A stretch of DNA of 64,000 bases from Bacillota bacterium (GTDB lineage Bacteria > Bacillota > Clostridia > Christensenellales > SZUA-584), in the NCBI GenBank assembly GCA_023408075.1, contig JAEYKW010000030.1, positions 88,805 to 152,804 on the forward strand, read 5' to 3'. A program made the translations under genes and the position numbers. This document shows positions 1-7,648 of this stretch, piece after piece. Below the pieces are notes generated by a model. The model did not search any database. It saw only the letters and a list, made by a program, of their open reading frames with translations, and had not been told where the DNA came from. Position 1 is the stretch's first letter; every line of letters begins with the position of its first letter.

Positions 1-1
1 T

Positions 2-145
2 ATTCTTGAGTTCGCAGCCGAAACCTCAACGGGACCAGCCGGAACACATGACGTAAAACTGACGGTGGAAGAGGACGGCGGGCTCTGGCATATCACACAG
101 ATTGAGAAAGACAATACCTTTGGCGTCTATACGGGCGAACGGTGA
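2..145 (+). CDS. C-terminal fragment of an unknown protein
   Basis: An open frame enters from the left edge and stops with TGA at 143-145, giving 47 residues that end in VYTGER. The fragment is acidic, with alternating hydrophobic and polar residues of beta-strand type (KLTVEEDGGLWHITQIEK). That pattern fits the last strands of a small secreted or lipoprotein domain, but no family can be assigned from so little. It lies on the same strand as the ABC exporter that follows; about 150 bases separate them, so a separate promoter is likely. Confidence 0.5.
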   Translation: MLEFAAETSTGPAGTHDVKLTVEEDGGLWHITQIEKDNTFGVYTGER

Positions 146-297
146 GATATTCTGTAATATTCTGTTCAGATCATGTAAAGGGTATGTTATTTTATTCTTT
201 TTTTTATTATAATGGACAGGATGCGGAACTTTTTGTTTCTTCATACGTCTTATATAAAAATATATTGTCGCAGCACAAGCGGGAAAGGATATTTCAA

Positions 298-1221
298 TTG
301 GAGCTGTTAAAAATTGAAGGCCTGACGAAGGTGATTAAAAAAAGAAAGATATTGGACGACATATCTTTAACCGTGAATTCAGGTGAAATCGTCGGCTTCC
401 TGGGGCCGAACGGTGCCGGTAAAACCACCACCATCAAGATGATCATGGGCCTTTTCTCCATCACGTCGGGGCATATATCTGTTTTAGGACACGATGTTGT
501 TTCTGATTTTGAGAACGCTATGAAGAATATCGGCGGCATCGTCGAGAACCCGGACCTCTACAAGAGGCTGACGGGTCGGCAGAATCTTGAGTATTTTGCC
601 TCTATGTACGAGGGTGACCAGAAGCAGCAGATCGATGAAGTCGTTGAACTGGTCAAGATGAAAGACCGTATCAAAGACAAGGTCAAAACGTATTCGCTCG
701 GTATGAGACAGCGGGTCGGCATCGCGCAGGCGCTGCTGCACCGCCCGAGCCTGCTCGTGCTCGACGAACCCACGAACGGTCTTGACCCCATCGGCATCAA
801 AGAACTCAGAGACTTACTCAAATACCTCTCCAAAAACGCGGGTGTCGGCGTGTTTATTTCGAGCCATCTGCTCTCCGAAATGGAGCTCATGTGCGACCGT
901 ATTTACATTATCGACAACGGCGTGATCATCGGTGAGAAAACCATCGAACAGGTCAAGGAGTCGGACGACGAGGAAATCTACAGCTACAGCTTTGTTACAA
1001 GCGACAAGGACAAGACCCATGCGTATTTCAAGGGCCTTGATGCGAACTGTGAGCAGACAAACGGCGGCGTCACGGTCGTGATGAAGCGCGACCAGATACC
1101 CGAGCTTGTCCGTACCCTTGTGAACATGGGCATCGATATCTATGCGGTCAACCAGTCGCAAAGAACGCTTGAGCAGGATTTCATCTCGATGACGACCGGC
1201 ACCAAGACGCAGATCAGATAG
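298..1221 (+). CDS. ABC transporter ATP-binding protein (ABC-2 type exporter)
   Basis: ATPase subunit that should power the membrane partner encoded 18 bases downstream. From a TTG start at 298 (307 aa), the Walker A motif GPNGAGKT is at about residues 36-43, the signature SLGMRQR at 133-139, Walker B LLVLDEP at 152-158 and the H-loop SSH at 188-190; a family-typical C-terminal accessory part follows. The TTG is preferred because AAAGGA lies 8 bases ahead of it and the product then begins MELLKIEGLTK, the usual beginning for this family. A longer frame back to 142 would add 52 residues that look non-coding. An extended AT-rich stretch with TATAAT at 208-213 could hold the promoter. The substrate is unknown. 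Confidence 0.9.
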   Translation: MELLKIEGLTKVIKKRKILDDISLTVNSGEIVGFLGPNGAGKTTTIKMIMGLFSITSGHISVLGHDVVSDFENAMKNIGGIVENPDLYKRLTGRQNLEYFASMYEGDQKQQIDEVVELVKMKDRIKDKVKTYSLGMRQRVGIAQALLHRPSLLVLDEPTNGLDPIGIKELRDLLKYLSKNAGVGVFISSHLLSEMELMCDRIYIIDNGVIIGEKTIEQVKESDDEEIYSYSFVTSDKDKTHAYFKGLDANCEQTNGGVTVVMKRDQIPELVRTLVNMGIDIYAVNQSQRTLEQDFISMTTGTKTQIR

Positions 1222-1239
1222 CAAAGAGAGGATACGATT

Positions 1240-3027
1240 ATGAGTTTTATAAAACAAACCAATATGGAAATCAAAAGTATTATAAGGTCGAAATTCCTGC
1301 TGATCATCGGTATTCTGGTATTGCTTTCGAGCATCGCGATTCCGGTTGTCGGCGTGCTGACCAAGCCGGATCCCAACAACGGGTATTATCCGGGCGGCCC
1401 GACGATTATGTACGAAAAGGCGATGGCCATGCCCGCTTACGGCGGCGATTATTACAACGGCCAGGAGCCGATTACGGTAGACGGCGTGACGATTATGCCG
1501 GACAATCCGTTTTACGGCAACATTCAGGGGCTCGACCAGTATGACGATTATCTCGATGCGTCGGCTTTTAATTCCCCCGAAGCGATGGATCTCGTGCTGG
1601 AAATGACCGATATTGAGCTCGATTATTACCTGCGCGCCGCACAGGTTATCACCACCTACGAAGATTACCGCATGAATCTTGTGTGGGACACCACTAAGCT
1701 CTATGAGAAGTTCATCTATGAAAAAGCGGGCGTGACCGATATCGAGGTGCTCAAGGAAGCGCTCAACTACCGGTATTATGTGGACCCGAATACCTTTGAC
1801 GATATCTATGTGAACATATCGGAATCGGAGCGTCAGGCCGCTATCGAGAAGGACGACGCCTATTTGAACAGGCTCTATGATGTGATAGAGAACAATGACT
1901 TTGACGAGTATATTGCGATCAGCATTGAGCAGCAGCAGAGCCAGATCGACAACATCAACAAGAGCATCGAAATTCAGGAACAGACGATCCTCGAGCATCC
2001 GGATCAGGAGGAAGAGCTCAGCCGCTACATTGAGGATATGAAAAAGCAGATCAAGCTCATCACCGACAGCACAATTCCGATGCTGCAGTACCGTCAGGAA
2101 AAGCACATTGTGCCCGGCGAGGATATCTGGCAGAACATGGCCATTTCCAGCATCGAGAATGCAAACAACCAGCTCGCTTATTCCGTATTGCTCAGTGAGG
2201 AAGATTACAATAAGGATCCGTACCTGCCCCAGCAGTACAAATCGTACGACCGCTACAGAACAGCCATACAGGCGCAGATCGATAAGGCCAACAACGATAT
2301 TCTTGTCGCGCAGAACTCTCTTGATTCTGACAAGCCGGATATGACGTTTGTGCCCGAAGGTGCGAGAAACCAGACGACGAGCTTCCTGTATTACTCCGCG
2401 TTTGTGGCGCTGTTTGCGGTGATCCTCGGCGGCTGGATTATGGCCAGCGAGTTTCAGCTCGGAACCATCCGTCTGCTGATGATCCGCCCGAAAACGCGCA
2501 TTAAGATTTTAATGTCCAAGTTTACGGCGGCGCTCGTGATCTGCCTTGGCATCTATATCGCGGGCACGGTGCTCAATATTCTGGCAACCGGCATCTGCTT
2601 CGGGTTCTCGGATTTTGGATTCCCGAACTATACGGCATCGGGTGCGGTCGGGTTCCTTGCATACTATATTCCGAAGTTCCTTGCCTGCGCCGTTACCATC
2701 GTTTTCGGATACTGCACCGCGTTTTTCTTCTCGACAGTGGCGAAGAATATCGCCGTCGCGATTGCGGTGCCTGCCATCTGCTTTGTGATGAGCATCGTCG
2801 GCATGAGCCAGCTCGCTTATACGGAAGCGGCTCAGTGGCTGGCATGGACGCCGATACCGTTTGTGCAGATGTCTCAGTTTTTCACGCAGTATTCACCCGT
2901 GCAGACGATGATCTCCAACGGTGTGCCGCTGAGCCTTGGCTATGGCATCGGCTTGCTGCTCGGCTTATCGTTGATTTTCACGGTCATATCCGCTTGGGTA
3001 TTTAAGAAAAAGGATATAACGAACTAA
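1240..3027 (+). CDS. ABC-2 type transporter permease with large extracytoplasmic insertion
   Basis: Membrane subunit of 595 aa paired with the preceding ATPase. One hydrophobic segment is seen at about residues 15-40. A roughly 330-residue hydrophilic region follows, rich in Glu, Gln and Asp (including a helical QQQSQIDNINKSIE stretch), and then five or six membrane segments from about residue 380 to the end. This is the ABC2_membrane topology with an unusually long outer loop between TM1 and TM2. AGAGAGG precedes the ATG. Only 14 bases separate it from the PASTA gene, so the three genes probably form an operon. Exported substrate not predictable. Confidence 0.85.
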   Translation: MSFIKQTNMEIKSIIRSKFLLIIGILVLLSSIAIPVVGVLTKPDPNNGYYPGGPTIMYEKAMAMPAYGGDYYNGQEPITVDGVTIMPDNPFYGNIQGLDQYDDYLDASAFNSPEAMDLVLEMTDIELDYYLRAAQVITTYEDYRMNLVWDTTKLYEKFIYEKAGVTDIEVLKEALNYRYYVDPNTFDDIYVNISESERQAAIEKDDAYLNRLYDVIENNDFDEYIAISIEQQQSQIDNINKSIEIQEQTILEHPDQEEELSRYIEDMKKQIKLITDSTIPMLQYRQEKHIVPGEDIWQNMAISSIENANNQLAYSVLLSEEDYNKDPYLPQQYKSYDRYRTAIQAQIDKANNDILVAQNSLDSDKPDMTFVPEGARNQTTSFLYYSAFVALFAVILGGWIMASEFQLGTIRLLMIRPKTRIKILMSKFTAALVICLGIYIAGTVLNILATGICFGFSDFGFPNYTASGAVGFLAYYIPKFLACAVTIVFGYCTAFFFSTVAKNIAVAIAVPAICFVMSIVGMSQLAYTEAAQWLAWTPIPFVQMSQFFTQYSPVQTMISNGVPLSLGYGIGLLLGLSLIFTVISAWVFKKKDITN

Positions 3028-3041
3028 GAGGGGATAAGAAG

Positions 3042-4763
3042 ATGAGCGACAATAACAGCTTTCTGAGCAATTACACCAAAAAGGACGGCGAAGCCGAACC
3101 GGTATCCCGGAAAAAAGAGAGCCCGGCGAAGGCTCCTGCCGAGCCATCTTTCAAGTACGAGCAAAAGAGCGGGTTTAAAAAGCCCGAACCGAAGGACCCG
3201 AAACCGCCGAGATTTGAGGATGGTACAAGGAAAAAGCTGATTACCGCAATTGCCGCAGGCGGCGGTGTGCTCGTCATCCTTATTATCGTGCTCGTGCTTG
3301 TACTTGGCGGCGGCGTTGCAGTACTCGATTTCGCCAACGGAAAGCTGTCGGACGCTCAGCTATGGGCCAATGAAAACGGCATGATCATTACCACGGAGAA
3401 CGCTTACAGCGACACCGTGGAGGAAGGTTATGTGATCGATCAGGACACGGAATCGGGCAGCAAGGTGAAGAAGGGCAGCTTTATTAAGCTGACTGTTTCG
3501 CTCGGCCCCGATTTAAGCGTGACGCTGCCCCTGCCGGATCTTACGGCGATGACGGCGGACGAGGTGCAAAAATGGGCGGATGACAACTTTATGACCAAGG
3601 TGCGCATCACCACGGAATTCAGCGCCGATGTGGCTCAGGGAAAAGTCATCCGCTATGAGATCAACGACAACACGGTGGTTGATGAAGTGCGCCGCGATAC
3701 GCCGATTTATGTGATTGTCTCTAAAGGGCCCGAGACTGCCGCGGCGACCGTCAAGGTGCCGGATTTCAAAACAAAATCGCTTGCGGAGTGCTTTACGTTC
3801 GCGAAAGATAACGGTTTGGTTCTGACGGTCAATGAGGAGTACGACGACTACGTCCCCGCGGGGACAATCATGTCTCAGAGTGTGAAGGCCGACCAGATGA
3901 TATCAACCGGCAGCGAGATCGTTCTCGTGGTCAGCAAGGGCAAGATGATCACCGTGCCGGATTTCTCCGGCTATACGAAAGAACAGGCGACAGCGCTGGC
4001 CGGAGAACTCGCGCTGCCCGTCACCATTACAGAGAAATATTCGGGTTCGTCCACGGGACGGCTCATTTCGCAGAGCATAGAAGCCGGATCCATTTATGAG
4101 AACGGCGATCTGCTCGAGCTCGAATATTCGCTGGGCAACAAAATCGTGGTCGCGAGTTTTGTGGGGCAGACGCGTGATATGCTGGAAGCATGGGCCAAGG
4201 GGCTTAACGACGATGGCGCAAAGATCACCGTCAAGGCTACTGAAGCCAAGAGCAGCCAGCCGCGCGGCACGATCATTTATCAGGATGTCGCGAACACCTC
4301 GGTGAGCTACAAAACAACGATCAACATCACGGTATCGGCGGGCAAGGTTGTCTACGTTCCCGATCTGACGGGCCCGATGGACGGGAACTATAACAACGCC
4401 ATCACGCGCGAAAAAGCCATTGCGCTTTGTGAATCTGCGGGCCTGATTCCGGTGTTCGTGGAAGACAATTCGGGCGGTGCGCTGGCAGGCGAGGTCTGGA
4501 GCCAGAGTATTGCGCCGGGCACCGAAATGAGTGAGGGCACAAAAATCACGCTGCTTTATAAGTCAATGGCGACGGTCACAGTTCCTGATTTCACAGGGAA
4601 GATGGATCTTGATATCAGGGCATCTCTCGGTTTGCTGGATATCGTGTATGCAAACGGTGAGAGCCAAGGGACGTGCATTTCGCAGTCGCTGGCTGCAAAG
4701 TCGACGGTCGCCGCGGGCAGTGTTATTACACTGACGATGAGCGGACCTCCGGCATCACCATAA
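3042..4763 (+). CDS. PASTA-repeat membrane protein without a kinase domain
   Basis: A 573-aa protein. Residues 1-64 are a charged, Pro- and Lys-rich cytoplasmic tail, residues 66-92 one transmembrane helix, and the rest about seven consecutive units of roughly 65-70 residues resembling PASTA domains. Recurring signatures are VPDFxG/K..., a central helix, then GxIxxQS and ITLxVSxG. PASTA domains of Bacillota Ser/Thr kinases bind muropeptides or beta-lactams; here no kinase domain is present. The protein may therefore sense or scaffold cell wall without signalling itself (inference). It is the last gene of the exporter operon and is followed by a clear terminator at 4780-4807. Confidence 0.85.
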   Translation: MSDNNSFLSNYTKKDGEAEPVSRKKESPAKAPAEPSFKYEQKSGFKKPEPKDPKPPRFEDGTRKKLITAIAAGGGVLVILIIVLVLVLGGGVAVLDFANGKLSDAQLWANENGMIITTENAYSDTVEEGYVIDQDTESGSKVKKGSFIKLTVSLGPDLSVTLPLPDLTAMTADEVQKWADDNFMTKVRITTEFSADVAQGKVIRYEINDNTVVDEVRRDTPIYVIVSKGPETAAATVKVPDFKTKSLAECFTFAKDNGLVLTVNEEYDDYVPAGTIMSQSVKADQMISTGSEIVLVVSKGKMITVPDFSGYTKEQATALAGELALPVTITEKYSGSSTGRLISQSIEAGSIYENGDLLELEYSLGNKIVVASFVGQTRDMLEAWAKGLNDDGAKITVKATEAKSSQPRGTIIYQDVANTSVSYKTTINITVSAGKVVYVPDLTGPMDGNYNNAITREKAIALCESAGLIPVFVEDNSGGALAGEVWSQSIAPGTEMSEGTKITLLYKSMATVTVPDFTGKMDLDIRASLGLLDIVYANGESQGTCISQSLAAKSTVAAGSVITLTMSGPPASP

Positions 4764-4779
4764 TTTAAGCCTTTGAGAG

Positions 4780-4807
4780 CCGCCTTGCACTGCAGGGCGG
4801 TTTTTTT
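4780..4807 (+). terminator. Rho-independent terminator after the ABC/PASTA operon
   Basis: Stem CCGCCTTGCA (4780-4789) pairs with TGCAGGGCGG (4791-4800) with one G-U pair, followed directly by seven T residues. It lies 16 bases past the PASTA stop codon. Confidence 0.9.
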
Positions 4808-4873
4808 ATATCTGATAGACAATACTATCTGATATGAGACCCGTCAAAATAAAAGGAGGCGTGGAAAACAAAA

Positions 4874-5473
4874 ATGCAAGAAGGTCTGTCTGAGTATATA
4901 CAAAAGAACTTTCCTGATTTTTGGAATGACATTCATATACGGTTTGAGCTCGGAGACCCGTTCGAAAACGGATCGGACGGGCGAATTGCTCAGGTTATAC
5001 AAAGAGTCGCCACTCTTTTTGAAGAAATCTTCAGCGAGCAGGATGTGATCCATCTTTATATAAAGGATTGGGAAAGCGAGGATAATACCTCCGGCTATCT
5101 GTATGACCTGCTCAAGCAGCACCGCATCGACGAAACAAACTCATTGCTGCAGGTTGAGGATGTGAATGATGAGGGAAACACAATCAACACAATGAGGCCA
5201 TTCTCGGTGAAGACATTAAGCGGGATATTCTCTTCAATACCGTACAGGGATATACTCACCGGCATCGCCAATTATGAGCAGGGGCGGATGCCGTCAATAG
5301 GCCAGCGGGTTTACTTCATCAACATGAAAAAAGATATTATGTTTTACATGTATGATGACAGAGGATGCATCATATTTGCAAAGGACAAAGAAAAGCTTCA
5401 GGGTTTATACACGAAATACAATGACTGGCTGGCGGATTACTGGCGCGAGTGCTTTGATAATTTATATAAATAG
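4874..5473 (+). CDS. DUF3885-like protein
   Basis: A 199-aa cytoplasmic protein with no signal or membrane segment. The C-terminal third (VYFINMKKD, then MYDDRGCIIFAKDKE, then LYTKYNDWLADYWRE) matches the pattern I recall for DUF3885, a family of unknown function common in Bacillota. AAGGAGG at 4853-4859 is the obvious ribosome binding site. Its 14-base distance to the ATG is longer than usual, and no in-frame start lies closer. Upstream, the nonamer TATCTGATA occurs twice (about 4809 and 4827), which may be an operator or chance. Flanked by terminators and a convergent gene, so probably monocistronic. Confidence 0.6.
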   Translation: MQEGLSEYIQKNFPDFWNDIHIRFELGDPFENGSDGRIAQVIQRVATLFEEIFSEQDVIHLYIKDWESEDNTSGYLYDLLKQHRIDETNSLLQVEDVNDEGNTINTMRPFSVKTLSGIFSSIPYRDILTGIANYEQGRMPSIGQRVYFINMKKDIMFYMYDDRGCIIFAKDKEKLQGLYTKYNDWLADYWRECFDNLYK

Positions 5474-5539
5474 GCTGATCACAAGAGCTTTTCTGTAGAA
5501 TTTTCAGGCGACAGTGGAGGAGAGTCACTGTGGGGGATT

Positions 5540-5926
5540 TCAATCCAGCTTGAATTTAAAACCAAGGTCGCTTGCTTGATTGCCGTAAATGCCCCAGTTA
5601 TCGAACGGAGGCTCATGCATGATGATAAACACATCAGTGGGCGCAATACCGAGCCGATCTCCCAATGTGTTGGTGATTGTGCTAATGACAGCTTTTTTTA
5701 GCTCCTTGCTCCTGCCGGGAAACAGCGTTAATTCAATCAGCGTGAATCGATCCGTCTTGGCACTTCTGCGCTCAAAGAACTCAGCTTCGAGCTCATAGAG
5801 CCGCTGAAACCTGTCGTCATCCTCTATGCCCAAAGAAGCAGTCAGGGCATCGTGAACAGCTTGCATCAATGCCTTTTTGTATGTTGACGGCTTGCCCTTA
5901 ATGATTTCTATTCGTACGAATGGCAT
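5540..5926 (-). CDS. Tautomerase family protein (YrdN/Tautomerase_2-like)
   Basis: A 128-aa protein beginning MPFVRIEIIKGK. Tautomerases use the N-terminal proline as catalytic base, so the start is placed at 5926 rather than at the longer frame starting 5953; GCGAGGG stands 5 bases ahead of this ATG. The middle (LGIEDDDRFQRLYELE...FF) and end (LGIAPTDVFIIMHEPPFDNWG) are characteristic of the double-length-loop YrdN branch rather than the 60-aa 4-oxalocrotonate enzymes. Substrate unknown. It is transcribed divergently from the ArsR gene; the two promoters lie back to back in the 136-base gap. Confidence 0.85.
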   Translation of the reverse strand: MPFVRIEIIKGKPSTYKKALMQAVHDALTASLGIEDDDRFQRLYELEAEFFERRSAKTDRFTLIELTLFPGRSKELKKAVISTITNTLGDRLGIAPTDVFIIMHEPPFDNWGIYGNQASDLGFKFKLD

Positions 5927-5981
5927 GCTGACCCTCGCTTCTGTTCCGCCCAAATGCAGAATATATATTGGCTATTTACGT

Positions 5982-6011
5982 ATTATACCAAACAGATGCC
6001 GCATGAGGCAA
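5982..6011 (-). promoter_or_regulatory. Promoter for the tautomerase gene
   Basis: On the minus strand, TTGCCT (6011-6006), an 18-base spacer and a perfect TATAAT (5987-5982). It sits directly beside the opposite promoter at 6014, so a regulator bound between them could control both genes. Confidence 0.6.
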
Positions 6012-6013
6012 CA

Positions 6014-6042
6014 TTGACAAGATCGTGAAATCGCGGTACATT
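6014..6042 (+). promoter_or_regulatory. Promoter for the ArsR-family gene
   Basis: TTGACA at 6014-6019, a 17-base spacer and TACATT at 6037-6042. The transcription start would fall just before the ribosome binding site, leaving a very short leader. Confidence 0.65.
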
Positions 6043-6062
6043 TCTTTGAGGGAGGGGTGGCT

Positions 6063-6383
6063 ATGCAAAGATGCAGTGAAGGCATTGAACTCAAAGCGAT
6101 GGATATCGAGGAAGCAAGATACCTCGCCGAGTTTTTAAAGGTGTTTGGCGACCCCGACAGGGTGCGCATACTCGCTCTGCTTAAAGACAAGGAAATGTGT
6201 GTGGGGCATATTGCGCAGGCGCTTGATAAATCGGTGTCGGCTGTGTCGCATCAGCTCGGCATTATGCGCCGCCAGCGCTTGGTTCGTTACGTTAAAGACG
6301 GCAAGAACATCTATTACACCGTGGACGACGAGCATGTGTCCCTGCTGCTTGACGCCGCGCAGGAGCACTGCCATCATAAATAA
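6063..6383 (+). CDS. ArsR/SmtB-family transcriptional regulator
   Basis: A 106-aa winged-helix repressor of the metal-sensing ArsR/SmtB family. The core FLKVFGDPDRVRILALLKDKEMCVGHIAQALDKS... shows helix alpha3 with a Cys (EMCVGHIA), resembling the ELCVCDL metal site although with one Cys only. The recognition helix (SVSAVSHQLGIMRR) and the beta-wing (RYVKDGKNIYYTV) follow. The tail DEHVSLLLDAAQEHCHHK is rich in His and Cys, as in CadC/CzrA-type alpha5 sites. ATG at 6063 is chosen because GGAGGGG lies 6 bases upstream; a GTG at 6057 would overlap that site. It is followed 47 bases on by a small helical protein, likely in the same transcript. Confidence 0.85.
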   Translation: MQRCSEGIELKAMDIEEARYLAEFLKVFGDPDRVRILALLKDKEMCVGHIAQALDKSVSAVSHQLGIMRRQRLVRYVKDGKNIYYTVDDEHVSLLLDAAQEHCHHK

Positions 6384-6430
6384 CTTTTGCCCGCTCCGCA
6401 CAGACTAGCGCTGTAGGGGGAATGAGACAA

Positions 6431-6718
6431 ATGGACGAGAAATTTGCGCAGAGGCTCAATACGCTCGATGAAAAAATCGTGGTGCTTTTTGAGCAGCGTA
6501 TGGCCGTTGCCGAGAAGGCGATGGCTGCCATGACGAAGCGCGAGCTGAGGCAGGAAGCCAGGATGATGGGCGCGCAGGCGGTGGAAAAGGCCACAAGCTA
6601 TGCCTGCGATTTAAGCAACATCGCGTATACGGAGGAGCTCATAAAGCTCATGCTCTGCGCGTCGATGAAGCACCGGCGCAGGCTGCTCAAACGCTTAAAG
6701 AAGCAGAGCGTCTGCTGA
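6431..6718 (+). CDS. Small helical protein resembling a chorismate mutase type II fold
   Basis: A 95-aa all-helical protein. The N-terminal helix (RLNTLDEKIVVLFEQRMAVAEKA) closely resembles the first helix of AroQ-class chorismate mutases (LDEKLLALLAERRELA in E. coli PheA), and the C-terminal helix (YTEELIKLMLCASMKHRRRLL) fits the last AroQ helix. The Arg after LFEQ aligns with PheA Arg28, but positions matching Arg11 and Lys39 are Ala and Met, so the usual active site is incomplete. The C-terminus is strongly basic. ATG 6431 has AGGGGG 10 bases ahead; an ATG at 6422 is too close to it. It lies downstream of the ArsR gene. Function unknown. Confidence 0.55.
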   Translation: MDEKFAQRLNTLDEKIVVLFEQRMAVAEKAMAAMTKRELRQEARMMGAQAVEKATSYACDLSNIAYTEELIKLMLCASMKHRRRLLKRLKKQSVC

Positions 6719-6720
6719 GC

Positions 6721-6749
6721 TTGACAGCCTCGCCACAAAGCATTATAAT
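6721..6749 (+). promoter_or_regulatory. Perfect consensus sigma-A promoter driving the riboswitch
   Basis: TTGACA at 6721-6726, exactly 17 bases, then TATAAT at 6744-6749: both hexamers match the housekeeping consensus with ideal spacing. It begins two bases after the stop of the preceding gene and directs transcription into the structured RNA at 6811-6886. Confidence 0.9.
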
Positions 6750-6810
6750 ACGGGATAATTGAATAGTCACAAAAATGATGACACCATATTCACACCATGA
6801 TTCAAAGAAA

Positions 6811-6886
6811 AGGCGAACTTGGCCGAGAGGCCGAGGGCGCAAAGCATGAAGTCTTAAGGCTGTAAGCAAAGACGGTTCGGCTGCCT
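6811..6886 (+). ncRNA. Cyclic-di-GMP-I (GEMM) riboswitch-like aptamer
   Basis: The order of elements fits the GEMM-I class. A 5' P1 strand AGGCGAAC (6811-6818) is followed by P2, formed by TTGGCC and GGCCGA around a GAGA GNRA tetraloop (6819-6834). Next come the conserved joining block GCGCAAAGC (6837-6845), a P3 arm GTCTT...AAGAC with a CTTAAGG stretch like a tetraloop receptor (6851-6873), and a closing strand GTTCGGCTGCCT (6875-6886) able to pair with the 5' strand. A GNRA loop docking into P3 and the CGCAAAGC junction are hallmarks of this class. Cyclic di-GMP binding is inferred; some junction bases differ from the Vibrio Vc2 example. Confidence 0.7.
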
Positions 6887-6908
6887 CGTGAATCGGGACG
6901 GCCTTTTT
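6879..6908 (+). terminator. Riboswitch expression platform: intrinsic terminator
   Basis: GGCTGCCTCG (6879-6888) can pair with CGGGACGGCC (6894-6903), one mismatch and two G-U pairs, followed by TTTTTGTTT. The left arm is the same stretch that closes the aptamer P1 helix. Ligand binding and termination should therefore exclude each other, predicting an ON switch. Confidence 0.65.
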
Positions 6909-6949
6909 GTTTGCTTAAGAGCCTTTTCGGATAACATATTTCAAGCGGG

Positions 6950-6974
6950 AAGCGGGGGGAACCCCGCTTTTTGC
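6950..6974 (+). terminator. Second intrinsic terminator behind the riboswitch
   Basis: AAGCGGGG (6950-6957), loop GGAA, CCCCGCTT (6962-6969), then a T-rich run. A strong perfect hairpin only about 45 bases past the first terminator; no reading frame fits between them. Confidence 0.85.
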
Positions 6975-7540
6975 TTTGCCCGGAATGCGAATTGTATCGC
7001 TATATTAAAAACATGGCTGCCGCACAATCCAAAATAAGCAGCATTTTATCGCATGACAGCTTTGCGACTGTGACGTGCTTCAAGGAGAAGAAGATCAGGC
7101 ATTAGACTGTTTCCTCCGGCGGTCTGAAGCGGGGTTGCCTCAGATCGTTAACACCTCTCGAAATGCCATTCCTGTAAGACTTTTTGCTGATAGATCACTT
7201 GGGATGAGGATATCTAGACCATATATTTCAGGCAGTACATGAGCCTCTTCCATCGAGAGATGGGGAGGCTGCTGACGAAGCCGCAAGTGTCATTCCGATG
7301 GAGCGTCAGCGGAAGAGGAATCCCATGGTCAAGAACATTACAAAAATAGGATGCGCTGCACCCCGTCGTTTCGCTCCTCAAGTAAACAAGATTAAATGAG
7401 GAATGACGGATTGACGAGCGGATATATCGGTTGTTCGTCAGTCCCTCATCAGCCGTCTGTCGGAGCCAGCTTTCTCGAGGGGGAGCGAAAAAACGACTGA
7501 GGCTGTCTGAGACCGCCCATGCCGGATATTTGGGCTTGTT
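6975..7540. other. Long non-coding gap with repeat remnants
   Basis: No supported gene was found. A 30-codon frame (7013-7105, product starting MAAAQSKISS) lacks a ribosome binding site. The stretch 7268-7330 (CTGCTGACGAAGCC...GTGTCATT...GGAATCCCATGGTCAA) matches the dispersed element seen again near 12.84, 25.36 and 55.33 kb. The part around 7430-7490 (CCTCATCAGCCGTCTGTCGG, then a run with CTCGAGGGGGAG) resembles the second repeat family seen near 30.1 and 42.7 kb. The gap is probably where genes were lost and repeats accumulated. Confidence 0.5.
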
Positions 7541-7547
7541 GCGTTGG

Positions 7548-7577
7548 CTGGCAATTTTTATTCGGGTGTTGTATAAT
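7548..7577 (+). promoter_or_regulatory. Promoter for the beta-CASP nuclease gene
   Basis: CTGGCA at 7548-7553, an 18-base spacer and a perfect TATAAT at 7572-7577, about 70 bases ahead of the ATG at 7649. Confidence 0.55.
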
Positions 7578-7648
7578 GGCTTTACATATAAGCCATGTCC
7601 TTATGGCATCAAAATACGCAATGACTTCTTGGGAACGGGGGACGAAAA

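Noticed and set aside
814..2106. Long minus-strand frame (430 codons) across the exporter genes
   Set aside because: Antisense shadow of the ATPase end and permease; no ribosome binding site and a low-complexity His/Arg/Val-rich product.
7013..7105. 30-codon frame (MAAAQSKISS...) behind the riboswitch
   Set aside because: No ribosome binding site and lies after a strong terminator; kept only as a possible target to test.
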